Positions 26,635-35,093 of a stretch of DNA of 47,493 bases are shown piece after piece (position 1 is the first letter of the stretch; each line of letters starts with the position of its first letter). This stretch comes from Parablautia muri (GTDB lineage Bacteria; Bacillota; Clostridia; Lachnospirales; Lachnospiraceae), in the NCBI RefSeq assembly GCF_009917485.1, contig NZ_QZDT01000032.1, positions 1-47,493 on the forward strand, read 5' to 3'. Below the pieces are notes generated by a model. It saw only the letters and a list, made by a program, of their open reading frames with translations. It did not search any database and was not told the DNA's origin. Both the position numbers and the translations under genes were made by a program.

Positions 26635-26707
26635 GCGCCTTTAGCTCAGTTGGTAGAGCACCTGACTCTTAATCAGGGTGTCCAGGGTTCGAGCCCCTGA
26701 AGGCGCA
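26635..26707 (+). tRNA. tRNA-Lys, anticodon CTT
   Basis: A standard 73-nt cloverleaf. Acceptor GCGCCTT/AAGGCGC with discriminator A; D-arm AGCTCAGTTGGTAGAGC; anticodon stem CCTGA/TCAGG enclosing CTCTTAA, so anticodon CTT reading AAG; T-arm GGTTCGAGCC. No CCA is encoded. A promoter lies at 26556-26584 and a terminator follows at once. Confidence 0.97.
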
Positions 26708-26712
26708 TCAGA

Positions 26713-26757
26713 GTACCATTTTTGAGGACATAAGAGCCTTGGGGATGGTGCTTTTTT
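26713..26757 (+). terminator. terminator of tRNA-Lys
   Basis: GTACCAT pairs with ATGGTGC (one G-T pair), with additional weak inner pairing, followed by a run of six T. It starts six bases after the tRNA and reaches the stop codon of the convergent AraC gene. Confidence 0.75.
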
Positions 26758-27628
26758 ATTCCCTGTAATTCTTTTTAAACTGCTTCGGCGTAACACCCTT
26801 CCACTTTTTAAATATCTTAATGAAATGACTGCTGTCAGAAAACCCTGTCTCCTGACTGATATAATTCAAGTCAAAATCCGTAAACAAAAGCAGGTCTGAA
26901 GCCTTGCATACTCGTATAAATTCAATGTATTCCTTACAGGATCTCCCATAATACCGCTTAAAATTCTTAGCAAAGCAGGAATAGCTCATGTTACACATGT
27001 CCGCTAAATCCTCCACTTTAATTTGCTCGTTGGCATGTTCATCAATATATGCCGTGATTGCACGGATAGAATTTATTTCTAAAGGATGCGACACAGCTCC
27101 ATCCGTGTCAAATCCATTTTCCCTCCAGAGACGAATCAAATGTACCAAAAGAAAGCAAATCCGATTATGGACAATAATATCATATCCATAATTTCTCTGC
27201 TCCAATTCTCTGCGGCATTCCTCAAATATTTCCTTTACCCCTAATCCCTTAAGCTGTTCTCCCTGAAAGAAAATATCGGCTCTCTCACTTTTAGCCGCAC
27301 TTTCCAAAATAATACGAAGCTTTGGCGCATAGCTGTTTTCGGTATAAAGCTTATTTACATCGAATTTGATTACTTCATATTTTAGTGGACCATCTGATGC
27401 CGCATAAATTGCATGCACGGATTCAGGATGAAAAATAATTATATTCCCTGCTTCCACTATATAATTTTCCCCATTACATTCTACTCTGCTAGTTCCCTCT
27501 AATATGTAAATCATCTCCATAAAATAATGCCAATGGGGACGTATGGGAAAATCCATGACAGAAGCATCACACAAAAAAGCCTCATACGGCGAATTAAGTG
27601 TGTCAATATATTCAAAAAAATGCTGCAT
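26756..27628 (-). CDS. AraC family transcriptional regulator with cupin sensor
   Basis: A 290-residue regulator. The N-terminal half is a cupin-type ligand-binding domain (PHWHYFMEMIYILEG, with the EAGNIIIFHPESVHAI turn). The C-terminal 100 residues hold two helix-turn-helix motifs: IKVEDLADMCNMSYSCFAKNF and the second ending in GVTPKQFKKNYRE. Such regulators usually sense a sugar or small metabolite and activate adjacent genes. Here the neighbours on the same strand are a permease and an AraB/AraM pair, which it may control. The ATG at 27628 follows GGAGATT. The ligand is not identifiable. Confidence 0.88.
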   Translation of the reverse strand: MQHFFEYIDTLNSPYEAFLCDASVMDFPIRPHWHYFMEMIYILEGTSRVECNGENYIVEAGNIIIFHPESVHAIYAASDGPLKYEVIKFDVNKLYTENSYAPKLRIILESAAKSERADIFFQGEQLKGLGVKEIFEECRRELEQRNYGYDIIVHNRICFLLVHLIRLWRENGFDTDGAVSHPLEINSIRAITAYIDEHANEQIKVEDLADMCNMSYSCFAKNFKRYYGRSCKEYIEFIRVCKASDLLLFTDFDLNYISQETGFSDSSHFIKIFKKWKGVTPKQFKKNYRE

Positions 27629-27739
27629 GTCTTTTAATCTCCTGGACTATAGCTCCATTACCAATAACTTTAGTGTAAATACAACACATACCGTATAAAA
27701 CATACGATTTCACTTTTTACGACCATCTGCTTTTCGGTT

Positions 27740-28600
27740 TTAAAATATCAGACCCGTCATCTCAATAAAAATACCAGATATTACACCTATTGTATAAAGC
27801 AACAGAGTAATTTTTATATTCTCCTTCAGACTATCATTTACTCTGAAAAGCACCAATAAGCCAACTCCGGATCCCGCAAGCAACCCGGCAAGCATGGAAC
27901 CTGCTCCCAGCACCCCTTCTAAATAAAGCTGTGTTAATACAACAGATGATGCACAATTAGGAATTAACCCTAGCACTCCCGCAAGCAACGGACCTAAAAA
28001 CATCTTTCCTGAGGCGAACCCTGCCAGTTTTTCTTCTCCTATCCCACCAATCATAAGATTAATAAGAAAAGTAATAAGAATCACAAATAAGAAAATCTGC
28101 AAGGTGTGGCTAAGTGCCGATTTTAAAATATTTCCTTCCTGACAGTGACAATGCTGGTGCTCACACAAATGGTCTATTTTCAGTTTTTCGGTTTCATTTC
28201 CCTTTTTTCTTCGAATAACCCAATCCATCAAAAATCCGGCAGATATTCCTATTACTACTTTTACTGCCAGAATCCTAACAATGGTAATGAAAGGTACCTG
28301 CTCCGATATAAAAATCGGAAGCATTTCATCCGATGTTGATAAAAATACCGCAAACAAAGTACCTAACGTGATAATTCCTCCTGCATACAAATTGGATGCA
28401 GCCGTGGAAAATCCACATTGAGGAATAATTCCAAGCACTCCGCCAAGGAATGGCCCCCATTTTCCTGATTTTTGCATCATTTTTCCAGCCCTATCACTGG
28501 TCTTATGTTCAACGTACTCCATCACCAAATAAGTAAGAAACAAAAATGGAAACAGCTTGATTCCATCTATTAACGTATCTAATATGATATCTTGTATCAT
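27740..28600 (-). CDS. putative heavy-metal/arsenic efflux-type permease (ArsP_2-like)
   Basis: A 286-residue membrane protein with about eight to ten hydrophobic segments in two related halves. The repeated signatures are GVLGIIPQCGFSTAASNLYAG (residues 54-74) and GVLGLIPNCASSVVLTQLYLEG (in the second half), pointing to internal duplication. Between the halves is a cytoplasmic-type loop with a His/Cys cluster, CEHQHCHCQ, which could bind a metal ion. This layout fits putative 10-TM metal exporters. The ATG at 28600 follows AGAGGTTCAATT. It sits just after a strong terminator, so it needs its own promoter or read-through. The substrate is unproven. Confidence 0.7.
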   Translation of the reverse strand: MIQDIILDTLIDGIKLFPFLFLTYLVMEYVEHKTSDRAGKMMQKSGKWGPFLGGVLGIIPQCGFSTAASNLYAGGIITLGTLFAVFLSTSDEMLPIFISEQVPFITIVRILAVKVVIGISAGFLMDWVIRRKKGNETEKLKIDHLCEHQHCHCQEGNILKSALSHTLQIFLFVILITFLINLMIGGIGEEKLAGFASGKMFLGPLLAGVLGLIPNCASSVVLTQLYLEGVLGAGSMLAGLLAGSGVGLLVLFRVNDSLKENIKITLLLYTIGVISGIFIEMTGLIF

Positions 28601-28636
28601 AATTGAACCTCTTTATTTATTGTTATCAGGAATAAA

Positions 28637-28670
28637 ACAGCGGCTTTGACCGTAATTTCAAAACCGCTGT
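28637..28670 (-). terminator. terminator of the araM-araB operon
   Basis: The minus strand forms ACAGCGGTTTTGA/TCAAAGCCGCTGT (13 bp, one G-T pair) around an 8-nt loop, followed by TTTATT. It starts six bases after the kinase stop codon. Confidence 0.85.
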
Positions 28671-28675
28671 CAGAC

Positions 28676-30406
28676 TTATTTCAACCGGTGCATAACCTCA
28701 TTGCCACCTGACCCAAAATAATTATGCAGTATTTTATATTCTTTGTAAAGCATATTATAAGCTTCTACATTACATGGAATCGGATCGTACTTTTTCTCAC
28801 CAATATTTCCCATAGCCCGCGCCGCTTCACCCACAGACAAATAACCTCCTGCGTCATTACCCGCCGCCACCGCTGCATAAATGGATGCGCCAAAAGCCGA
28901 ACCTTGATTTGTTGAACTTGTAAGAATTGTTTTACCAAGTATATCCGCGTAAATCTGCATCATAAACGGATTTTTAGAAACAATGCCTCCACATGCATAT
29001 AGCTCCTTTGCTATAATACCGCCTTTTTCAAATTCTTCAAAAATAGCCCGCATTCCAAAGGCAGTCGCCTCCAAAAGCGCCCGGTATATATCCTCCGGTT
29101 TTGTCCTAAGCGTAAACCCAAGTATCATTCCCGACAGCTTCGAATCGGCAAGACAGGAACGATTACCATTCCACCAATCCAGAGCAATGAGGCCGCTTTC
29201 CCCAGGTGCAAGATGTGCTGCTTTTTCAGAAAGAAGTGTATGAACTGAAATTCCCAAATCCGCCGCTTCTTTTTCATAGCTGCCTGGCACACTTGTCTTT
29301 ACAAACCAATCAAAAAGGTCTCCCACAGCGCTTTGCCCTGCCTCGTAGGCATAAAGTCCCGGAAGCACCGCATTTTTCACACAGCCGGAAATTCCCTGTA
29401 TGTAAGAGAGCTTTTCTGAGCACAGTAACATACAGCAGGAAGTCCCAAGAATCATCAGTGCCTTTTCGGAACCGTCAATCCCTGCAGAGGGAACTGCCAC
29501 GTGCGCATCAATCATAGAAGCCGCCACCGCTGTCCCTGCTTTTAGCCCCATCCTGCGGGCTGCCTCCTGTGTCAATCTCCCAGCGCACTCGCCTACTTGA
29601 ACTTCTCTGCCCTTCAGCTTTACTTTTAAATTAGAAAGACCGGGATGGAGTTCTTTTAAGAAATCCTCTGACGGATAACCATCTTCTTCATTCCACAAAA
29701 GCTTATAGCCTGCATGGCACATACACCGGGTTACTTCCCCTGTCAGCAGATAAACGAGATAATCGCTTACCTCCATGAAATTATCTGTCATCTCATATAC
29801 ATCCGGCGCTTTCCTTACAATTTCCATAAGCTTTGGCAGCATCCATTCCGCGTTCACTCGTCCTCCGCAGCGCATCAGAAATTTTTCGTTACGCTTTTTG
29901 GCAAGCTCCGTAATGCAGTCCGCCTCCTTTTGTGCTCCATGATGTTTCCAAAGCTTTAACCATGCATGGGGATTTGTCCGGAAACGTTCTGTCTTACATA
30001 GAGGCTCTCCGTTTGCTAAGACAGGCAAAAATGTAGAAGATGTGGCATCAATGCCGATACCAATTACATTTTCCGGCCTACAACCGGATTTTTCAACTAC
30101 CTCACCAATTGTATGATACATTACCTCCACATAATCATCAATTTCCTGAAGGGCAAAATCCACAGGCAGTTTCATTTCTGTTTCAGGTAAGTTATCCAAA
30201 ATTCTATGAGAATTTGTCTCATGGGGATACATCCTAACAGGATGCATCCTATTAGGATATATCCCATTAGTATATATCCCGTTAGGATAGGGATAAACAC
30301 TTTCCGCTATTACTTCTCCACTGCCAACGCAAACCAGAACAGCTCTTGCCGAAAGCGTACCATAATCTAATCCAATTACATATTTATCCAAATTTTCAGG
30401 TTTCAT
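28676..30406 (-). CDS. araB: ribulokinase-type FGGY carbohydrate kinase
   Basis: A 576-residue kinase of the FGGY family closest in pattern to AraB, which phosphorylates L-ribulose. The N-terminal YVIGLDYGTLSARAVLV is the first phosphate motif. GIGIDATSSTFLPV, GLIALDWWNGNRS, LEATAFGMRAI and the C-terminal ACGGIVSKNPFMMQIYAD all follow the AraB order. The ATG at 30406 overlaps the araM stop by 11 bp; a frame extension to 30454 is unlikely. Between residues about 38 and 62 lies a run of five-residue repeats (YPNGI, YTNGI, YPNRM, HPVRM) encoded by a 15-bp tandem repeat. No araA or araD is nearby, so the substrate may not be L-ribulose. Confidence 0.85.
   Translation of the reverse strand: MKPENLDKYVIGLDYGTLSARAVLVCVGSGEVIAESVYPYPNGIYTNGIYPNRMHPVRMYPHETNSHRILDNLPETEMKLPVDFALQEIDDYVEVMYHTIGEVVEKSGCRPENVIGIGIDATSSTFLPVLANGEPLCKTERFRTNPHAWLKLWKHHGAQKEADCITELAKKRNEKFLMRCGGRVNAEWMLPKLMEIVRKAPDVYEMTDNFMEVSDYLVYLLTGEVTRCMCHAGYKLLWNEEDGYPSEDFLKELHPGLSNLKVKLKGREVQVGECAGRLTQEAARRMGLKAGTAVAASMIDAHVAVPSAGIDGSEKALMILGTSCCMLLCSEKLSYIQGISGCVKNAVLPGLYAYEAGQSAVGDLFDWFVKTSVPGSYEKEAADLGISVHTLLSEKAAHLAPGESGLIALDWWNGNRSCLADSKLSGMILGFTLRTKPEDIYRALLEATAFGMRAIFEEFEKGGIIAKELYACGGIVSKNPFMMQIYADILGKTILTSSTNQGSAFGASIYAAVAAGNDAGGYLSVGEAARAMGNIGEKKYDPIPCNVEAYNMLYKEYKILHNYFGSGGNEVMHRLK
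30225..30289 (+). repeat. 15-bp tandem repeat inside the kinase gene
   Basis: Four head-to-tail units on the plus strand: GGATACATCCTAACA, GGATGCATCCTATTA, GGATATATCCCATTA, GTATATATCCCGTTA, then the start of a fifth. The period of 15 keeps the reading frame, adding five residues per unit. Confidence 0.9.
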
Positions 30407-31763
30407 CACAATATTTTTCCACCAATTTTTCCGCTGCCTCATCCAGTTCTCCAATATCCCACATCAGCTGTAATATGGTATAACGGTCGCGCAGCTCTTT
30501 TCCAAATCGTATACTGTCATAGACATATTCACGACAAATTCCAACATCCGCAGGAACTTTTGCTGCACCCATTTTCTCAAGTACATCATAAATCTCAGAT
30601 GCTTTCGGCGCTGTTTTTGCAAGTGCCTTAATTTCATCCCATCTTTTTTCCATAACCGAAAGACGCTCAAGCAATCCTTTCGAATCATTCTTTTTTGTTT
30701 TTTTCTCCAACTGAATAATTCCCTCTGCGCCGTCCCGATAGCAGCGATGTATTTCCTTTTCCCAGACTTCCATGGAAAGACGGCAGGATATATTCTCGCG
30801 AATTTTAGAAAAATCCGGTTTTTCCATCTCTGCCAGTTTATTGTAAAGCTCTAACATCAGCACAGTACCAATTCCAACCTTTGTGCCGTGTAAAACTGCC
30901 GGAATACGATCAAAGAGGAACTGCATTTCCCAGTAATGTGACTGGTGGTGCTCCGCACCGGAGGCGGGGCGTGAGTTGCCGGAAAAGTCCATGGCAATAC
31001 CGGAAAGCACCAATGCTTCCGTAAGCACTGAAACCGCCCTGCTGTCATGGGATGCAAGTCCATTTGTACTTTCCATGGTCTGATCTACTGCCGTTCGCAT
31101 GATATCTGCAATAGTATCACAATAATATTCGTCATTTATAATGTTAGAAAGTTTCCAGTCAAGAAGACAGTTATATTTTCCAAGAATATCCGCTGCTCCT
31201 GCTGCCAGCATTTTAAGCGGAGCAGCCGCCATAATTTCCGGGTCGCATATAAGCGCCAAAGGCTCCTGTGCAGGAAAAGTAACCTTCATATTATTAAAAA
31301 TCAGTGGCGCCACACCGCTTACAAGCCCATCCATGGAAGGTGCTGTCGCAATCAATAAAAAAGGCCTCCCTGTAATATAACTAAAATAACGGCCAAGGTC
31401 ATTAATCGTACCGGTACCTACGGAAATGATTATGTCCGCATCCTTATCATTTCCCATTGCTATACTTCCTAGCGCGTGCTCATCGGCCGCTAAATCTCCC
31501 TTATTAGGGCTTTTTAGTATATGCGAGGTGAAACGGATATTTGCCCCTTTCAGCACTTCTTCCGCCTGATGTCCTGCAATTTCATGGGTATGCGTATCCG
31601 AAATCAAATAAGGCCTTATATATCCTAACTGAGCTAAAAGATCCGGCAGCTTTTTAATAGCGCCCGGCTCAAAAATGTAATGTGCAAACAATGATTTATG
31701 TGTTCGTCCACAGCTGCATTCAAAACTACAGTTTAAATATGGTTCTATAGACTTAGTCTGCAT
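30396..31763 (-). CDS. araM: sn-glycerol-1-phosphate dehydrogenase (AraM/EgsA-like)
   Basis: A 455-residue enzyme of the iron-dependent alcohol dehydrogenase fold. Relatives reduce dihydroxyacetone phosphate to sn-glycerol-1-phosphate with NAD(P)H and zinc or nickel. NAD-binding IISVGTGTINDLGRY is near residue 100. Metal ligands are visible in GAADILGKY (Asp), GAEHHQSHYWEM and VLHGTKVGIGT (His). The frame opens at 31787, but GGAGG five bases before the ATG at 31763 decides the start. An N-terminal CSCGRTHKS stretch precedes the fold. In Bacillus subtilis araM lies in the arabinose operon with araB; here it overlaps araB by 11 bp, so co-translation is likely. Confidence 0.87.
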   Translation of the reverse strand: MQTKSIEPYLNCSFECSCGRTHKSLFAHYIFEPGAIKKLPDLLAQLGYIRPYLISDTHTHEIAGHQAEEVLKGANIRFTSHILKSPNKGDLAADEHALGSIAMGNDKDADIIISVGTGTINDLGRYFSYITGRPFLLIATAPSMDGLVSGVAPLIFNNMKVTFPAQEPLALICDPEIMAAAPLKMLAAGAADILGKYNCLLDWKLSNIINDEYYCDTIADIMRTAVDQTMESTNGLASHDSRAVSVLTEALVLSGIAMDFSGNSRPASGAEHHQSHYWEMQFLFDRIPAVLHGTKVGIGTVLMLELYNKLAEMEKPDFSKIRENISCRLSMEVWEKEIHRCYRDGAEGIIQLEKKTKKNDSKGLLERLSVMEKRWDEIKALAKTAPKASEIYDVLEKMGAAKVPADVGICREYVYDSIRFGKELRDRYTILQLMWDIGELDEAAEKLVEKYCDET

Positions 31764-31768
31764 ATGAT

Positions 31769-31819
31769 CCTCCATTCTTTTCAGCAACCTGCAAATTTGG
31801 GCACAAGCACAAATTTGTC
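31769..31819 (-). repeat. dispersed leader element, copy B (before araM)
   Basis: Minus strand: GACAAATTTGTGCTTG, then CCCAAATTTGCAGG, then GAAAAGAATGGAGG, which is the araM ribosome-binding site. The two AAATTT palindromes are 18 nt apart centre to centre, as in copies A and C. Confidence 0.75.
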
Positions 31820-31867
31820 ACGTTAATTTCTTTTTGTAATTGTTATATGTATCAAACAATAGCTTTC

Positions 31868-33070
31868 CTACTTTTCTTCACATACCTGAAAGATGTAGAA
31901 TTTTAAGTAATAGGATTCATCCGCCGCCCATAAAATAGGGTGATCCGGAGCCTGTGTTCTAAATTCTACCTGACGCAGCCTCTTATGTACATTTTTTGCC
32001 GCCTGATGAATCACTTGCGTAAAAAGCTCGTAAGACATAAAATGAGAACAAGAACAGGTAGCTAAAAAACCTCCTTCCTTAACAAGTTTCATAGCCCTAA
32101 GATTTATTTCCCGATATCCCTTTACCGCATTTTTAACAGACTGACGGGATTTTGCAAAGGCGGGCGGGTCAAGTATGACAACGTCAAATTTCTCCTCTTT
32201 TTCTTCTAACTCAGGCAAAAGTTCAAAAACATCCCTGCATAAAAATGTTGTCTTATCTTCTACTCCGTTTAATATGGCATTCTTAACAGCCTGATTTATT
32301 CCTGTCCAAGATGCATCTACCCCAATAACTTCTTTTGCACCTGCAACTGCGGCATTTAGGGCAAAGGAACCGGTATGGGTAAAACAGTCTAATACTTTCG
32401 CATCTCTGCAAAGCTTTTGGATTGCCAGACGGTTATATTTCTGGTCAAGAAAAAATCCTGTTTTCTGCCCATCCTTCACATCCACATAAAATTTGACTCC
32501 ATTTTCTATTATCTCCACATTAGTGTCAAATTCCTCTCCAATAAATCCTTTGGTTCTCTTAATTCCTTCATTCTCTCTTACCTTAGCATCACTCCTCTCA
32601 TAAACCCCCTTGATTACAATGCTATCCTCTAAAAGAATTTCTTTTAGCAGATTCACTATGTCTTCTTTAAATCTGTCAATACCAAGTGCAAGAGATTCCA
32701 CAACCAATACATCGGAAAACTTATCAATTACCAATCCCGGTAAAAAGTCCGCCTCCCCAAATATAATCCGGCAGTTCTGCGTATCAACCACTTTTTTGCG
32801 ATATTCCCAGGCTTCAAGGACTCTTTTCTTAAGAAAATCCCTGTCCACCTCCTGGTGAATATTTCTGGTCATGAGCCTTATCCTGATCTTGGAATTTTGA
32901 TTGATAAATCCTTTTCCCATGGGATAATCGTCAAAATCATGCACCCGCACAATATCACCGTTTGCAAAATTTCCCATTATACTTGCGATTTCATTATCAA
33001 ATATCCACATACCCCCTGCTTTAATGGTACGGCCTTCTCCCTTTTTTAAAGTAACAATTGCTTCTCCCAT
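31868..33070 (-). CDS. class I rRNA methyltransferase of the RlmI type
   Basis: A 400-residue SAM-dependent methyltransferase. The N-terminal 80 residues form a PUA-like RNA-binding domain (IKAGGMWIFDNEI, FINQNSKIRIRLM). The catalytic domain has KTGFFLDQKYNR, VLDCFTHTGSFALNAA (SAM motif I, about residue 218), DVVILDPPAF (motif IV with DPPAF, about 295) and a CSCSHF motif near 354. This architecture is that of RlmI, which makes 5-methylcytosine in 23S rRNA; the exact target base is inferred. The ATG at 33070 follows GGGGGG at the end of leader element copy C. Confidence 0.88.
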   Translation of the reverse strand: MGEAIVTLKKGEGRTIKAGGMWIFDNEIASIMGNFANGDIVRVHDFDDYPMGKGFINQNSKIRIRLMTRNIHQEVDRDFLKKRVLEAWEYRKKVVDTQNCRIIFGEADFLPGLVIDKFSDVLVVESLALGIDRFKEDIVNLLKEILLEDSIVIKGVYERSDAKVRENEGIKRTKGFIGEEFDTNVEIIENGVKFYVDVKDGQKTGFFLDQKYNRLAIQKLCRDAKVLDCFTHTGSFALNAAVAGAKEVIGVDASWTGINQAVKNAILNGVEDKTTFLCRDVFELLPELEEKEEKFDVVILDPPAFAKSRQSVKNAVKGYREINLRAMKLVKEGGFLATCSCSHFMSYELFTQVIHQAAKNVHKRLRQVEFRTQAPDHPILWAADESYYLKFYIFQVCEEK

Positions 33071-33075
33071 ATAAA

Positions 33076-33124
33076 CCCCCCATGCTGCCAGTTCCTACAA
33101 ATTTGGGCGTCAGCACAAATTTGT
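33076..33124 (-). repeat. dispersed leader element, copy C (before the rlmI-type gene)
   Basis: Minus strand: GACAAATTTGTGCTGACG, then CCCAAATTTGTAGG, then CTGGCAGCATGGGGGG, the ribosome-binding site of the gene at 33070. It is the cleanest copy with copy B, and has the same 18-nt spacing between palindrome centres. Confidence 0.78.
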
Positions 33125-33148
33125 CTGTGAAAAATTTATTTTTCACAG
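33125..33148. repeat. perfect 10-bp hairpin next to leader element C
   Basis: CTGTGAAAAA and TTTTTCACAG around a TTTA loop. It abuts element C on its upstream side. No T-run follows on either strand, so it is not a clear terminator. Confidence 0.6.
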
Positions 33149-33341
33149 TAACCCCTATTCTTCTCCCAATAGTCAAAAACTACACAGCAGCCTGACAAAA
33201 CATTAAACTTGCTTTTCGAGGAAATAAAATACATCAAGTTAAAATAATTTACAAATTATTAAAATTATTATGTATAGTATACCTAATTGAACATCTTTCT
33301 TCAATGATTTTATATAAAAAATAAAAAACAGTTATTATCTT

Positions 33342-34133
33342 CTATAGCAGCAAAAGCTTATCCAACAAAGTAAATAATCCATAAATCAACGGCTGATGCA
33401 GCATATAAATTATCAAAGAATGTCTTCCTAAAATAGAAAGCGGTTTCCATCCTTTCATAAGATATTTTCCAAACTTCTCCTTTGTCAAACAATACAAAAA
33501 GTAACCTGATAAGAACAGGAAAAACCATGGTATCAGAGAAAAATAATCTGTAGAATAAAATTCCGATTTCGCAAAACCAAGAAAGGTCATGATATACCCT
33601 TTGTATAAAACTTCAGGCAGTCTTATCATATTCCAGCTCTCAAATCCCAAGTATCCGCTATTTATATTTCTGGTTAAAACAAATAGTAAAATGCTAAAGA
33701 AAAACCCCCATCCGGCGGCTGCTTTTCTCAAAATTTTTTCTAGTGGAACCATAAGCAGCATACAACTTCCAATCAACGTCAAAACACCAAATATCACCCG
33801 ATCTTCAGGCATAAACACAATCGTAACCAAAGAAACAACAACGCCGGCTATAAAAACAATCATTCCCCTTCTCACAGGTCTTTTTCCCAAGGACCAGCAA
33901 AAACCTGAAAGCAATATAAATGTCCAGCATATACTTTGCTGCCATATATAGGCGCCATTGCTTTGGTACCAGCCAAGATTTTTTTTAAAAATATACACCA
34001 AATCCCAACAGGCATGATACAAAATCATACTGATCAATACTACTCCGCGAATACTGTCTAAGGCTTCATATCTCTGCTTTTTTCTTTCAAAATCTATATT
34101 TGTTTCCATTCTATCAAAGGTTCCTTTCTCCAT
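33342..34133 (-). CDS. DUF1624-type membrane acyltransferase-like protein
   Basis: A 263-residue integral membrane protein with about seven hydrophobic helices. The opening RYEALDSIRGVVLISMILYHACWDL and closing LGRHSLIIYMLHQPL are signatures of the DUF1624/HGSNAT-like group, whose relatives move acetyl groups onto sugars across membranes. The early His in LYHACWDL and the late HQP are the usual candidate functional residues. The ATG at 34133 follows GAGG. It appears to be monocistronic; a following gap (33149-33341) is AT-rich without a clear signal. The acceptor is unknown. Confidence 0.75.
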   Translation of the reverse strand: MEKGTFDRMETNIDFERKKQRYEALDSIRGVVLISMILYHACWDLVYIFKKNLGWYQSNGAYIWQQSICWTFILLSGFCWSLGKRPVRRGMIVFIAGVVVSLVTIVFMPEDRVIFGVLTLIGSCMLLMVPLEKILRKAAAGWGFFFSILLFVLTRNINSGYLGFESWNMIRLPEVLYKGYIMTFLGFAKSEFYSTDYFSLIPWFFLFLSGYFLYCLTKEKFGKYLMKGWKPLSILGRHSLIIYMLHQPLIYGLFTLLDKLLLL

Positions 34134-34256
34134 CCGAATATCCTCGAAATACTTTTATTAACCTTATCATAAATGCCAGCCTTTGCAAACTATCCTTATA
34201 TCAAATTCTTCCTAACCTGCCTGGTAACCCTTCGCCTAATATCTTATTACAAAAAC

Positions 34257-34282
34257 AGCGCAGACCAAAATCAGTCTGCGCT
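34257..34282 (-). terminator. terminator of the 34371-35072 gene
   Basis: The minus strand gives AGCGCAGAC/GTCTGCGCT, a perfect 9-bp stem with an 8-nt loop, followed by GTTTTTG. It is about 90 bp downstream of the stop. Confidence 0.75.
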
Positions 34283-34370
34283 TAATCCAAACAGAATACA
34301 ATCATGTATAACACTTATGTAAATCAATCATGTAAATCTAATCTGTGTAACTCAATTATGCATAATACTT

Positions 34371-35072
34371 TCAGGCAAAAAATTCTTCCAATAAGTTCTC
34401 TAGTTCATCCTGATACTGCCCCATAACCGAATCCTCCATCATTGAAGCATTTTCTTCCTTCATCCGCACCTTTTCTTCTTTATCCTCCATTTCAAAAAAT
34501 TCTTTTGCATATTTCTCTCTCTTTTTTATTCCCTCCTCCATAGCATTTTCTTTCTCCATTTCCAACCTTGGCGTATAGTAATTTTCCAGATAATCTGTCA
34601 TATTTGTTTTTAATATTTTCTTTTTCTCCTGTACATCAACAAATCCTGAAACAGAAAAATACAAATATAGCCCAAGAATACTAACCAGATAATAGGGTAT
34701 AATTTGAAATAAGGTATTGCCAGCTGCCAGTGAAAAGCAAATAGACAAACCTGTCACGAATATGGAAAGCATCATGAACTGCCCTGAAATATGCGTAAAT
34801 CTGGAAATACGTATTTTTGCAAAACGCATTGTTTGTAAAAATCTATCCACAAAAACACCCGTATTAACCATCTTTCCGTTTAACTTATAATAATTGGCAT
34901 ATTTTTGTTTGCATTCCATTAACAGTTTGTTTTGTGTATCAGACATATTATCCGACTCAGAAATCATATTATGATATATGACACCGGCAATCATCTGACA
35001 TGCAACACTGGACAATAAAAAAAATGAAATGAATCCCGTAAGTATTTTATGGTCTGACAATAATGTAAACAT
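34371..35072 (-). CDS. unrecognised membrane protein with charged C-terminus
   Basis: A 233-residue protein that I do not recognise. Three hydrophobic segments are visible (about residues 11-34, 95-118 and 122-144). The C-terminal 80 residues are highly charged and probably coiled-coil, with Met, Glu and Lys runs (REKYAKEFFEMEDKEEKVRM). The topology suggests a membrane anchor with a cytoplasmic helical tail. The frame extends to 35150, but AGGAGG before the ATG at 35072 and a promoter lying inside the extension (35094-35122) both fix the start. It is single, divergent from the TSCPD-murG operon. Confidence 0.65.
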   Translation of the reverse strand: MFTLLSDHKILTGFISFFLLSSVACQMIAGVIYHNMISESDNMSDTQNKLLMECKQKYANYYKLNGKMVNTGVFVDRFLQTMRFAKIRISRFTHISGQFMMLSIFVTGLSICFSLAAGNTLFQIIPYYLVSILGLYLYFSVSGFVDVQEKKKILKTNMTDYLENYYTPRLEMEKENAMEEGIKKREKYAKEFFEMEDKEEKVRMKEENASMMEDSVMGQYQDELENLLEEFFA

Positions 35073-35093
35073 ATTTCCTCCTTTCCTTACTAT

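Noticed and set aside
28676-30454. Kinase start at the TTG at 30454
   Set aside because: The extra 16 residues are Trp/Arg/Lys-rich and are just araM coding sequence in another frame; family proteins start close to the YVIGLDYGT motif.
33125-33148. The perfect hairpin as a terminator of the DUF1624 gene
   Set aside because: It is almost 200 bp after the stop and has no T-run on the minus strand.
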